From Niastella vici (GTDB lineage: Bacteria; Bacteroidota; Bacteroidia; Chitinophagales; Chitinophagaceae): a stretch of 64,000 bases of DNA. The notes under the pieces are model-generated. The model ran no database searches, was not told where the DNA came from, and worked only from the letters and a program-made list of their open reading frames with translations. The position numbers and the translations under genes are program-made. The stretch lies in assembly GCF_002077945.1 (NCBI RefSeq), contig NZ_LVYD01000058.1, positions 62,001 to 126,000 of the forward strand, given 5' to 3'. This document shows positions 56,047-64,000 of this stretch, in pieces. How positions within the stretch are numbered: position 1 is the stretch's first letter; the number at the start of each line of letters is the position of its first letter.

Positions 56047-57576
56047 ATGCTGGGAAGCATGACAACAGAACAAACAATACCGGTAAAACAAACGACTGGC
56101 GCAACAACCGACCAGGGCAATCTTTTATTTCCTGTTTTTTTAAAGCTGGAAGAATTAAAAGTATTGCTGGTAGGAGGGGGCAAGGTAGGTGCAGAAAAGC
56201 TTTCTGCACTGCTGGGTAATTCGCCGGCTGCCCCGGTTACTGTTGTTGCTCGTAGCATTTCTGAAGAAGTACGCAAGCTGGCAAAGCATCACCCCAATGT
56301 TACCCTTCATGAACGCGCCTTCATGGAAAGCGACCTGGAGAATAAAGACCTGGTAGTGATCGCGGTAAATGAAAAGGAATCGAGCCTGGCTATCAGGGCG
56401 GCTGCCAAGGAAAAAAAGATCCTGGTAAACGTGGCCGATACCCCTGAGCAATGTGATTTTTATTTGAGCTCCATTGTGCAGAAAGGCAATCTGAAGATCG
56501 CCATTTCAACCAACGGTAAATCACCAACAGCGGCAAAACGCATCAAGGAAGTATTGAACTATGCATTACCGGCCGAGCTCGATGACATGATCAATAACCT
56601 GCACGCGGTACGCAATAAGCTGAACGGGAACTTTGAATACAAGGTAAAACGGCTGAACGAGCTCACCCGCATACTTATTGAAAAGGATAATGTAGAACGG
56701 GAACGACGGGTGCGCAAAATTGTTACGTACTCGCTGATCGCGTTCGGACTGATGCTCATTGGCCACTTCCTCTTTTCTTATTTACCCTTTCAGCGCATAG
56801 CCGATGATACAGTAAAATGGTATCAGCAGCTTGACCCAAACTTTCACTGGATGTTGCTGGCCGGTTTCCTGGCGCAATTGGTTGATGGCGCTTTGGGAAT
56901 GGGTTATGGCGTAACCAGCGCTACTATTTTATTAACAGCCGGCGTGCCCCCTGCCGCCATGAGTGGCAGTATTCACACGGCTGAAATGTTCGCCAGTGGC
57001 GCCTCGGGTTACAGCCACTATAAGTTTGGCAACGTAAATAAAAAGTTATTCAAGGCATTGGTGATTCCCGGGGTTTTGGGAGCTGTATTCGGTGCCATTC
57101 TGTTAGTAAAATTTGGTGATTCACAAACAGCCTATATAAAACCCGTTATTGCCACCTATACCATGTTGCTGGGTATACGCATACTATGGAATGCCTTTAA
57201 AAAGGAGCAGAAGAAAAAGAAATTCAAACATTATGGCTGGCTGGCTGGTTTTGGCGGCTTCCTCGATTCGTTCGGCGGTGGGGGTTGGGGTCCCATTGTA
57301 ACCACTACGTTAATTACCAAGGGCCGTAGCCCGCGGTTTGTAATAGGTTCTGTAAGCCTGACCGAATTTTTTGTTACCCTGGCAAGCGCCTTTACATTCT
57401 TCATTTCCCTGGGTGTAACCCACTGGCAGGTGATCGTGGCACTAATAATCGGCGGTTTGCTGGCTGCTCCTGTAGCGGCAAAACTAGCTGGTAAATTACC
57501 CCGTAAAACCTCCATGATCTTATTAGGTTTTCTGGTAATATTCTGGAGCCTGAAGATCATTGTAAAGATCTTTTAA
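56047..57576 (+). CDS. Sirohaem synthase domain fused to TSUP/TauE-SafE transporter
   Basis: 509 residues. Residues 30-215 match the N-terminal part of CysG/Met8: Rossmann loop LLVGGGKVGAEKLSALL, NVADTPEQCDFY with the catalytic Asp131, and ISTNGKSPTAAKRI. This makes sirohydrochlorin and may insert iron. From about residue 230 on the protein is a membrane transporter with roughly eight segments and the TauE/SafE (TSUP) signature DGALGMGYGVTSA. The frame is continuous with a clean start, so the fusion is real. It may export or import sulfite or sulfate. Last gene of the cys cluster, just after cysI. Confidence 0.88.
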   Translation: MLGSMTTEQTIPVKQTTGATTDQGNLLFPVFLKLEELKVLLVGGGKVGAEKLSALLGNSPAAPVTVVARSISEEVRKLAKHHPNVTLHERAFMESDLENKDLVVIAVNEKESSLAIRAAAKEKKILVNVADTPEQCDFYLSSIVQKGNLKIAISTNGKSPTAAKRIKEVLNYALPAELDDMINNLHAVRNKLNGNFEYKVKRLNELTRILIEKDNVERERRVRKIVTYSLIAFGLMLIGHFLFSYLPFQRIADDTVKWYQQLDPNFHWMLLAGFLAQLVDGALGMGYGVTSATILLTAGVPPAAMSGSIHTAEMFASGASGYSHYKFGNVNKKLFKALVIPGVLGAVFGAILLVKFGDSQTAYIKPVIATYTMLLGIRILWNAFKKEQKKKKFKHYGWLAGFGGFLDSFGGGGWGPIVTTTLITKGRSPRFVIGSVSLTEFFVTLASAFTFFISLGVTHWQVIVALIIGGLLAAPVAAKLAGKLPRKTSMILLGFLVIFWSLKIIVKIF

Positions 57577-57585
57577 TAGCATACT

Positions 57586-57817
57586 CCTGGTATAAATTGT
57601 ACCGGGATTTAAAATAAATTATAAGTCTAGTAAAATAATGGACTATATTTGCGCATTATCATCCCGGTTTCTATAGTTACCGGGTTTTTTAAAGCCTGTT
57701 TAGTCTAGTGTAATTGTAGACATATAGGAATGAATGATCCCCCGGTTTTGATTATTTGAATAAGCGACCGGGTTTTTATATAAATTTTTAGTCTATTAAA
57801 TTAATAGGCTTTTATTC
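57586..57817 (+). promoter_or_regulatory. Triplicate hairpin-operator leader before TonB receptor
   Basis: Hairpins of CCCGGT/ACCGGG type lie at 57586-57606 (weaker, CCTGGTA/TACCGGG), 57663-57684 (then six T) and 57741-57772 (then five T). Each is followed by an AGTCTA palindrome at 57624-57644, 57702-57722 and 57790-57810. The first palindrome ends at a perfect -7 box, TATATTTG (57644-57651); the later copies have decayed boxes. The modules repeat at about 77-88 bases. The same palindrome marks the cys operon promoter. Likely a tandemly duplicated promoter region with transcription stops between copies. Confidence 0.7.
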
Positions 57818-57832
57818 GCAAAATCAACGAAC

Positions 57833-60800
57833 ATGAAAACAGCAAATCCTTCAGGCTGGATGCTATTAACCAAAACCTTTTACATAGGACTCTTTGAGAA
57901 ATTAAATGGGGCTCAAAAACTGAAATACGGCGTTCTGTCGTCTCTCGTTCTGCTCATGTGCTCCGCTTCCTTTGCGCAAACAGTGGCCCTTATTGAAATA
58001 TCTGGACAGGTGGTGAATCAGGAAAAGAATGAACCCCTGGGCGATGTAAGTGTACAGATCAAAGGTTCAGTAACAGGAACCATAACCGACAATACCGGTA
58101 ATTTTATTATTCGCACAAAGCAAAAATTACCTTTTACCCTGGTGTTTTCTTCTGTAGGGTTTAAGCCGCAGGAACTGGAAGTAAAAAGCCTTGGTTCCAA
58201 ATTACAGGTAGCCATGGTAACGCAAACGGTGTTGGGGAATGAAGTGGTAGTAACCGCTTCCCGTGTTCCGGAAAATATCCTTAAATCGCCGGTAGCTATT
58301 CAAAAGCTCGATATCCGTGCGATCAAGGAAACACCTGCGCCTAACTTTTACGATGCTCTCGAAAACGTAAAAGGTGTGCAAATGACCACTTCCAGCTTAA
58401 CCTTCAAAGTGCCTAATACGCGTGGTTTCAACATCCCTAACAATTTCCGGTTTATGCAGCTGGTAGATGGGGTTGATATGCAGGCTGCCACCCTGGGTGT
58501 GCCGCTGGGTAATGCCATTGGCCCCACCGAGCTGGATATTCAAAGCGTTGAAATTACGCCCGGCGCGGCTTCGGCTTTGTATGGCATGAATGCGATCAAC
58601 GGTATGGCCAACCTGCTTACCAAAAATCCATTCAACAGTCAGGGCTTGAGCATTTATCATAAAACAGGATTGAACCATGTTGACGGTATAGACCATACAC
58701 CCGCATTTTTGACCGAATCTGCAATACGGTATGCGAAAGCATTATTCCATAACAAGTTTGCTTTTAAAGTGAACGTGGGTTATATGCAGGGGATCGACTG
58801 GCGTTCGAATTCCCGCCTCGATCAAAACCCGAATAACCTCAAAAGCGCTAACCCTAATTTCCCTTCTTTGGATGGTGCAAACAATATTGCATTTGACGGC
58901 TGGAATAAATATGGAGACGATGCGCTGGCCGGAAGTAATACTTCTTCTATCAGCGGCCTCACTATTGATGGTAAAACCAACCAAACCTTGCGCGTAGTGC
59001 GCACTGGTTATTGGGAAACTGATCTGGTAAGTCCGAAAGTGAGCAACCTGAAAGTAGATGCGGCCGTTCATTATCGCTTAACGGAGAATACCGAGTTATC
59101 CTATTCATACCGCTTTGGTAAAATGGACGGCGTGTTTCAACGCGGTAACAAGATCAGGCTCGATGGCGTTAAAGTGCAGAACCATCACCTGGAGTTGAAA
59201 GGTAAGGATTATGTGATCCGTAGTTATGTATCAATTGAAAATACTGGTAACTCGTATAATGTAAAACCGTTGGCCGATAACCTTGACCTGGCCAGTGGTG
59301 GATCGAGCACAGCCTGGGCCGCCAAATACAAAAATGCGCTTACTGAATATGCCAGCAATAATGGCGGATTAACATCAGCTAACCTGGCAGCGGCTAACGT
59401 GTATGCCCGGGCAAAAGCAGATGCCGGCCGTGTTGAGCCCGGCACCCCTGAATTTGATGCATTAAAGAATACCATCATTAAAATTAACAACTGGGATATA
59501 AAATCGAGCGCTATCCCTGATGCACCCGCGACCGGTGGTGCGGCCCTGATACAAAAAAGCCGCCTGTACCATACCGAAGCACAATGGGACCTGTCGAAAT
59601 ATACGAAAGTGGTTGACCTGCTGGTAGGTGGTGATGCCCGTATTTACGAAGTAATTCCCGACGGTAATAATTTTGTTGATTTCAGCCGTCCCATTGATGA
59701 AAGGAACAAGCCGGTAATGGTTGATGGCAAGGTGCCTGATAGCAGTAATTTTGGCAGCAATGTGTATTACAAAAAATTTGGCGCCTTTGCGCAGGTTACC
59801 AAAACCTTTTTCGATGATAAGCTGAAATTGTTTGGTTCATTGCGGTACGATTACAATCCCGAGTTTGATCCCAAATTCACGCCCCGCCTGGCAGCAGTGT
59901 ATACCTTTAATCAACGTCATAATTTCCGCTTTACTTATCAGCAGGGATATCGTTTCCCGGCTTTGTTTGAAGCCTTATCGTATGTAAATAATGGCCGCGT
60001 AAAACGCGTGGGCAGCCTGTCGTACATCAACGATGGATTGGGATACCTGGAGAACAGTTATACACAGGCTTCAGTAGTAAACTTCAATGCAGCCGTAGCA
60101 GCAGCAGGTAATTCCGATGCGGCTGCGCTGGCTAATCGCGATCTGCTGGTTTGGGCGAACCTGCCTAAAGCGCGTCCTGAGCAGATCACTTCTTTTGAGA
60201 TCGGTTATAAAAGTGTGCTGCTGAATAATACATTGATCATTGATTTGGATGCTTATACCAACAAATACGATGGATTTTTGGGACAGGTGCAGGTATTTGT
60301 ACCCAAGGGTGAAACTGTGGGCAGCGATGCAGCGGTAATTGCCATGCTCGACCGCAATCGCGATGCTACCACTGCCAGTGGCGGCAATGCAGCCAGCAAA
60401 GGGCAGGACCGCTATCGTGTATACACCAATGCAAAGAATGCCTATTACAACTATGGTTCGGCGTTGGGCGTAACCTGGAATTTCTTTAAGAAATATACGG
60501 CATCGGGTAATTTGAATTTCAATCAAATGAAGGCAAACCATACCGATGATATCTTTGTAACAGGGTTCAATACTCCTAAATGGTCAACTAACCTGTCGTT
60601 CGGAAATCGTGAAATATTTAAGAACGTAGGCTTTAATGTTGTATGGAGATGGCAGGATTCGTTCCTGTGGGAAAGCCCGCTGGTGACCGGAAATATTTCT
60701 GCCTATAGCACCGTTGATGCACAGGTTACCTATCGTGTTCCTAAGGTTAATGCCAGCATAAAAGCCGGCGGCGCCAATTTGCTGAATCACCGTTATATTC

Positions 60801-60871
60801 AATATGCAGGCGGACCAACTATTGGCGGCTTGTATTATGTAGCATTTACAATTGACGGATTACTAAAATAA
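57833..60871 (+). CDS. TonB-dependent receptor of the sulfur regulon
   Basis: 1012 residues, outer membrane. A signal peptide (YGVLSSLVLLMCSASFAQ near residue 45) is preceded by a long N-terminal extension; then a carboxypeptidase-D-regulatory-like domain (ISGQVVNQEKNEPLGDVSV), a plug domain (VVVTASRVPENILKSPVAIQKLD, PNTRGFNIPNNFRFMQLVDGVD) and a beta-barrel ending in YVAFTIDGLLK. No SusD partner follows. Its promoter shares palindromes with the cys operon, so it probably takes up a sulfur compound or a cofactor needed for sulfur assimilation (inference); the ligand is unknown. Confidence 0.9.
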   Translation: MKTANPSGWMLLTKTFYIGLFEKLNGAQKLKYGVLSSLVLLMCSASFAQTVALIEISGQVVNQEKNEPLGDVSVQIKGSVTGTITDNTGNFIIRTKQKLPFTLVFSSVGFKPQELEVKSLGSKLQVAMVTQTVLGNEVVVTASRVPENILKSPVAIQKLDIRAIKETPAPNFYDALENVKGVQMTTSSLTFKVPNTRGFNIPNNFRFMQLVDGVDMQAATLGVPLGNAIGPTELDIQSVEITPGAASALYGMNAINGMANLLTKNPFNSQGLSIYHKTGLNHVDGIDHTPAFLTESAIRYAKALFHNKFAFKVNVGYMQGIDWRSNSRLDQNPNNLKSANPNFPSLDGANNIAFDGWNKYGDDALAGSNTSSISGLTIDGKTNQTLRVVRTGYWETDLVSPKVSNLKVDAAVHYRLTENTELSYSYRFGKMDGVFQRGNKIRLDGVKVQNHHLELKGKDYVIRSYVSIENTGNSYNVKPLADNLDLASGGSSTAWAAKYKNALTEYASNNGGLTSANLAAANVYARAKADAGRVEPGTPEFDALKNTIIKINNWDIKSSAIPDAPATGGAALIQKSRLYHTEAQWDLSKYTKVVDLLVGGDARIYEVIPDGNNFVDFSRPIDERNKPVMVDGKVPDSSNFGSNVYYKKFGAFAQVTKTFFDDKLKLFGSLRYDYNPEFDPKFTPRLAAVYTFNQRHNFRFTYQQGYRFPALFEALSYVNNGRVKRVGSLSYINDGLGYLENSYTQASVVNFNAAVAAAGNSDAAALANRDLLVWANLPKARPEQITSFEIGYKSVLLNNTLIIDLDAYTNKYDGFLGQVQVFVPKGETVGSDAAVIAMLDRNRDATTASGGNAASKGQDRYRVYTNAKNAYYNYGSALGVTWNFFKKYTASGNLNFNQMKANHTDDIFVTGFNTPKWSTNLSFGNREIFKNVGFNVVWRWQDSFLWESPLVTGNISAYSTVDAQVTYRVPKVNASIKAGGANLLNHRYIQYAGGPTIGGLYYVAFTIDGLLK

Positions 60872-60898
60872 ATTGAAAGGATAAGGAGCATTTGAGAG

Positions 60899-60931
60899 CA
60901 ACCATCCACTGCAAGGTGGGTGGTTTTTTTG
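60899..60931 (+). terminator. Terminator after TonB receptor gene
   Basis: ACCATCCAC pairs with GTGGGTGGT around a six-base loop, followed by a seven-T run. Confidence 0.88.
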
Positions 60932-61053
60932 TGGAGTGGATTAAGGGAAGGCCGGGTTCCGCAAAGTTGCCATCGGCCGCAAGGGACAGAAGGCCTATTC
61001 ACCGGTTGTTTCCCGATCGATTCAATAGTCGATCAAGACATATCTTAATAGTG
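60932..61053 (+). ncRNA. Possible structured transcript
   Basis: This 120-base stretch lies between two terminators and has no convincing ORF. It contains complementary AAGGCC/GGCCTT-type segments and GATCGATTCAATAGTCGATC, a hairpin-forming palindrome. No riboswitch class was recognised. It could be a small RNA or simply dead space. Confidence 0.2.
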
Positions 61054-61087
61054 AACGGGACTGCGAAGGCGGTCCCGTTGTTTTTTT
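61054..61087 (+). terminator. Intrinsic terminator
   Basis: AACGGGACTGC pairs with GCGGTCCCGTT (one wobble) around GAAG, then G and a seven-T run. No gene is seen upstream within 180 bases on the plus strand, hence the candidate transcript at 60932-61053. Confidence 0.88.
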
Positions 61088-61296
61088 ATTACCTGTAAAT
61101 GCGGCCTTAAAATTGAAAAAAAACCTTATAAAAAGAAGTAAGTATCATCGTTAATAAGAAAACCGGCGTAACACTGAAATTTGTATTGATAAAATTCGTA
61201 AATTTTAAAATCAATAAGTCTCCGTACCTCCTGACAATGTTATGGTATTGACAAATTCCCGGCTGGTTCTCATTTTATAAGTTATTCTGGATAGGG

Positions 61297-61512
61297 ATGA
61301 AAAAGCTACCGGCTTTCATAATATTAATATCACATCAGAATTTTTCCATGTTTTTACCGGCTATGGAAGAAAAGGACCGTTATTGTGCCAACGAAGGCAG
61401 CTGCTCAAAAGACGGGTTTCCGCTGCTAAATGAAAACAAATCTGTACCGCCTGTTTTGAAGTTCATTTTGCGCCGTCAAAAGTGTAAAGATAGATGCTTG
61501 CCCCTTCCCTGA
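61297..61512 (+). CDS. Small Cys-containing ORF before the efflux operon
   Basis: 71 residues from an ATG at 61297. It begins MKKLPAFIILISHQNFSMFL, has a central RYCANEGSCSKD and ends with basic residues and CKDRCLPLP. Small cysteine-containing proteins (HYC_CC_PP type) often precede CusA-type efflux operons in Bacteroidota, but the match here is poor and the end of the frame lies inside a hairpin at 61500-61528. It may be a decayed member or chance. Confidence 0.35.
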   Translation: MKKLPAFIILISHQNFSMFLPAMEEKDRYCANEGSCSKDGFPLLNENKSVPPVLKFILRRQKCKDRCLPLP

Positions 61513-61528
61513 TCAGAAGGGGCGTTTT
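61500..61528 (+). terminator. Terminator or attenuator before TolC gene
   Basis: GCCCCTTC pairs with GAAGGGGC around an eight-base loop, followed by GTTTTG. It lies 34 bases before the next gene, so it could modulate read-through. Confidence 0.6.
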
Positions 61529-61561
61529 GTATTTATATTTCTTATTGTAAAGGACCGAATC

Positions 61562-62815
61562 ATGAATCATTGTAAGGCCATGCTTATAGGCTTTGCTACA
61601 TTTTGTGCATTCTACGCAAATGCACAGGACAGTCTTTTTTTGACAATAGACAGGGCCGATAAAATATTTGTTGAGAAAAATCTTATGCTGGTTGCCGGCC
61701 AGTTGAATGTTGATGCACAAAAAGCATTGGAAATTCAGGCCAGGTTATATCCAAATCCCCAATTCACAGCGGGCTTTAATACGTGGGATGCAGACAATAA
61801 AAAATTATTTTATGCCGGCAAATCAGGTGAAAAAGCTTTTGAATTTGATCAGTTAATATTGCTGGGAGGCAAACGAAAAAAGCAGATCGAGCTGGCAAAA
61901 CAAAACATCAGGCAGGCGGAGCTGGAGTTGGAAAACCTGATGAGAAACCTGAAATATGAGCTTCATAAAAGTATGTTCTCTGTTTATTTCGATCTTCTTA
62001 CGTTAGTAAAGTATAATGGTCAGCTTCAGCAACTTGAAACCATAATCGCTTCCTATGAAGAGCAGGAAAAAAAAGGTAATATAGCTTTAAAGGAAGTGGT
62101 AAGGCTAAAATCAGTTTATATAAAACTGAATAACGACAAAACTGAACTTTTTCAGGCCATTCAGCAAGAGCAAAAAGATCTGCAATTGATTTTACAAACC
62201 AAACAGTTTATCACCCCCCGTTTAGATAGCCTGGCATGGGATAAATATGAACAACTAACTATCCTGGATTCACTTCAACAGCTCGCTTTGCAATATAGGG
62301 CCGATTATAGGTTAACCGCGCTCAGCAAAACGATGACTGAACTGAATGTTCAGTACCAGAAAAGCCTGGCCATACCTGATCTAACGCTTGGAACTTCCTA
62401 TGATCAACGAGGCAATGCTTTCAATCGCCAACTTATGTTAACAGTTGGTGTGCCGCTGCCTTTATGGAACCGTAACCAGGGTAACATCCGTTTTGCTGAA
62501 ACACAAACCAGGTTATCAGTAGTTAATCAGCAGACCATGCAGGCAGCTATTGAAAGCGAAGTGAATGCTGCCTGGTATACTATGCAACGAAGCATTCAGG
62601 AATATCAGAAAACAAAACAAATATATAACGCTGATTTTTTCGATGTATACAATGGCATGACCGTTAATTTTCTTAAACGCAATATCAGCCTGATAGAATT
62701 TGTTGACTTTTTTGAATCGTATAATGAAAGTGTTGCCGAGGTCAATCGCATCCGGAAACAATTGGTCTTATCTGCTGAGAATATTAATTACTCTGTTGCA
62801 TACCCTTTATATTAA
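61562..62815 (+). CDS. TolC-family outer membrane efflux protein
   Basis: 417 residues with a signal peptide (LIGFATFCAFYANAQ). Long coiled helical segments (IELAKQNIRQAELELENLMRN; YQKSLAIPDLTLGTSYDQRG) and two TolC-like repeats identify an outer-membrane factor of the CusC/NodT kind. First structural gene of a tripartite efflux operon; its stop is 4 bases before the start of the adaptor gene. Confidence 0.9.
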   Translation: MNHCKAMLIGFATFCAFYANAQDSLFLTIDRADKIFVEKNLMLVAGQLNVDAQKALEIQARLYPNPQFTAGFNTWDADNKKLFYAGKSGEKAFEFDQLILLGGKRKKQIELAKQNIRQAELELENLMRNLKYELHKSMFSVYFDLLTLVKYNGQLQQLETIIASYEEQEKKGNIALKEVVRLKSVYIKLNNDKTELFQAIQQEQKDLQLILQTKQFITPRLDSLAWDKYEQLTILDSLQQLALQYRADYRLTALSKTMTELNVQYQKSLAIPDLTLGTSYDQRGNAFNRQLMLTVGVPLPLWNRNQGNIRFAETQTRLSVVNQQTMQAAIESEVNAAWYTMQRSIQEYQKTKQIYNADFFDVYNGMTVNFLKRNISLIEFVDFFESYNESVAEVNRIRKQLVLSAENINYSVAYPLY

Positions 62816-62819
62816 ACTC

Positions 62820-63905
62820 ATGTTTATGAAATATAACTTGTTTTGGCTGGCTATCGTGACCCTGACTTTTTCGTGCGGTAATCATAAACCAATCGACAGT
62901 GCAGGCAACGTCTTTGCTTTAACCGATACCATGTTATCAAAAACAAAGTTTGCGAAAGCAGCGGTGCAGGATGTAAAGAATGAATTGAGGCTGTATGGGA
63001 AAATTACCGCTGATAATAGTAAATTATCCCAGGTGTTTCCGATAGTAGGTGGAAATGTAATTAAAGTAAATGTAGAATTGGAAGATTATGTAAAGCAGGG
63101 CCAGGTACTGGCAATTATTCGTAGTGGCGAAGTGGCTGAATATGAAAAAGAGCGATTGGATGCAATTAGTGATGTGGCAATAGCTGAAAAGAACCTGCAG
63201 GTGGCAAAAGACCTGTTTGCGGGTAAATTAAATTCTGAAAAAGATGTGGTAGCTGCCGAAAAAGAACTTGAAAAATCCAAGGCCGCTTTGCAACGAAGTA
63301 ATGAAGTCTACGGCATTTATAATTTGAAGAAGGGCGCCCTGTACAACGTTACTGCTCCGATCAGCGGATTTATTATTGAAAAGAACGTTACCCAGAATTT
63401 AATGTTAAACAGTAATAATGTTAATAACCTTTTTTCTATTGCCCAGATAGATGAAGTGTGGGTGCTTGCAAATGTAAACGAATCTGACATTGGCCTCATA
63501 TCACAGGGCATGGACGCATCCATTAAAACCATCAGCTATCCTAACAGAACGTTTACAGGTAAAGTGGATCGTATTTTTAATATCCTTGACCCCGATACAA
63601 AAGCGATGAAAGTCCGTATTCGCATCCCTAATACCAACCTGGCATTAAAACCCGGGATGAGCGCTACTGTTTCATTACAGTACGCCGAACACAGGAAATT
63701 GATCACTATTCCATCATCGGCAATAATCTTTGATAAAAGCAAGAACTGGGTAATGGTATATAAAGACCGGAGCCATATTGAAACCAGGATCATTGATGTG
63801 TACAGGCAGATAGGAGATAGCACTTACGTGCTCGATGGGTTGCAGGAAGGTGAAACAATAATTTCGCAAAACCAGATGCTGATCTATGATGCTTTAAACG
63901 ATTAA
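62820..63905 (+). CDS. RND efflux periplasmic adaptor (CusB/CzcB-like)
   Basis: 361 residues. The N-terminus (FMKYNLFWLAIVTLTFSC) is a lipoprotein signal. A lipoyl/barrel-sandwich region (VFPIVGGNVIKVNVELEDYVKQGQVLAII), a helical hairpin with long Lys/Glu runs, then beta-barrel regions (TAPISGFIIEKNV) mark a membrane-fusion protein. It joins the outer-membrane factor to the inner-membrane pump. ATG at 62820, four bases after the previous stop. Confidence 0.93.
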   Translation: MFMKYNLFWLAIVTLTFSCGNHKPIDSAGNVFALTDTMLSKTKFAKAAVQDVKNELRLYGKITADNSKLSQVFPIVGGNVIKVNVELEDYVKQGQVLAIIRSGEVAEYEKERLDAISDVAIAEKNLQVAKDLFAGKLNSEKDVVAAEKELEKSKAALQRSNEVYGIYNLKKGALYNVTAPISGFIIEKNVTQNLMLNSNNVNNLFSIAQIDEVWVLANVNESDIGLISQGMDASIKTISYPNRTFTGKVDRIFNILDPDTKAMKVRIRIPNTNLALKPGMSATVSLQYAEHRKLITIPSSAIIFDKSKNWVMVYKDRSHIETRIIDVYRQIGDSTYVLDGLQEGETIISQNQMLIYDALND

Positions 63906-63930
63906 TTCCAGGCTGTCTTAAAAAATCATC

Positions 63931-64000
63931 ATGAACAAATTCATTCGAAATATAATAGGCTTTTCGCTCAGGAACAGGTTTTTTACTTTTTTTTGGGTAG
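63931..64000 (+). CDS. CusA/CzcA-type RND pump, truncated at window edge
   Basis: Only the first 23 codons are present (MNKFIRNIIGFSLRNRFFTF...), matching the start of heavy-metal RND permeases such as CzcA/CusA. With the TolC and adaptor genes before it, this is the inner-membrane pump of a metal efflux system; the metal cannot be named. Partial. Confidence 0.8.
   Translation, partial: MNKFIRNIIGFSLRNRFFTFFWV

Noticed and set aside
1-64000. tRNA, rRNA, CRISPR arrays, transposases and phage genes
   Set aside because: None was recognised in intergenic regions on either strand; the only repeat arrays lack CRISPR spacing.

Overview
The window looks like a chromosomal segment of a Bacteroidota member, most likely family Chitinophagaceae (inferred from gene content; no rRNA marker is present). 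Supporting signs are: promoters of the TAnnTTTG type and no obvious Shine-Dalgarno sequences; a PorX-type response regulator/PglZ protein; an LpxC-FabZ fusion; the FtsX-DUF3098-UppP cluster; and an RprY-like regulator. No tRNA, rRNA, CRISPR array or intact insertion sequence was found.

Layout. 1-1430 is gene-poor and holds two inverted arrays of a 21-bp repeat, both encoding LxGxF heptads when read towards each other. 1431-5978 (minus) carries a metallo-beta-lactamase-fold hydrolase, a UMF1 transporter, uppP, a DUF3098 protein and ftsX. leuS follows at 6225. 9000-18900 is mixed: secreted and hypothetical proteins, an M23 peptidase, DUF1203, a wrecked DUF6688-like gene at 12469-12832, an F420-reductase-like protein, ruvB, an RprY-like regulator, a GroES-like protein, a HerA-like ATPase and an NTF2-like lipoprotein. 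18955-24868 has recQ, a copper P-type ATPase, tsaE and alanine dehydrogenase. 25158-27874 is a tandem pair of secreted paralogues.

27942-34917 (minus) is a lipid A block (HD protein, lpxD, lpxC/fabZ, lpxA, ABC ATPase), interrupted by a plus-strand dihaem cytochrome c. porX follows, then a FIST protein paired with a hybrid kinase that resembles NosP-NahK. After an HhH protein and an acyl-CoA dehydrogenase comes clpX with two clpP genes.

46646-60871 is the most coherent region: a complete assimilatory sulfate reduction and cysteine synthesis operon (cysH, D, N, E, K, a uroporphyrinogen methyltransferase, cysJ, cysI and a siroheme-synthase/TSUP fusion), followed by a TonB-dependent receptor. 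Its promoter is followed by a 22-codon leader ORF ending in a cysteine cluster. AGTCTA-N9-TAGACT-like palindromes flank this promoter and recur three times, in tandem modules with terminator-like hairpins, before the receptor gene. This suggests one sulfur regulon combining a DNA-binding regulator with cysteine-dependent leader control. The window ends in a TolC / membrane-fusion / CusA-type metal efflux operon, cut off at the right edge.
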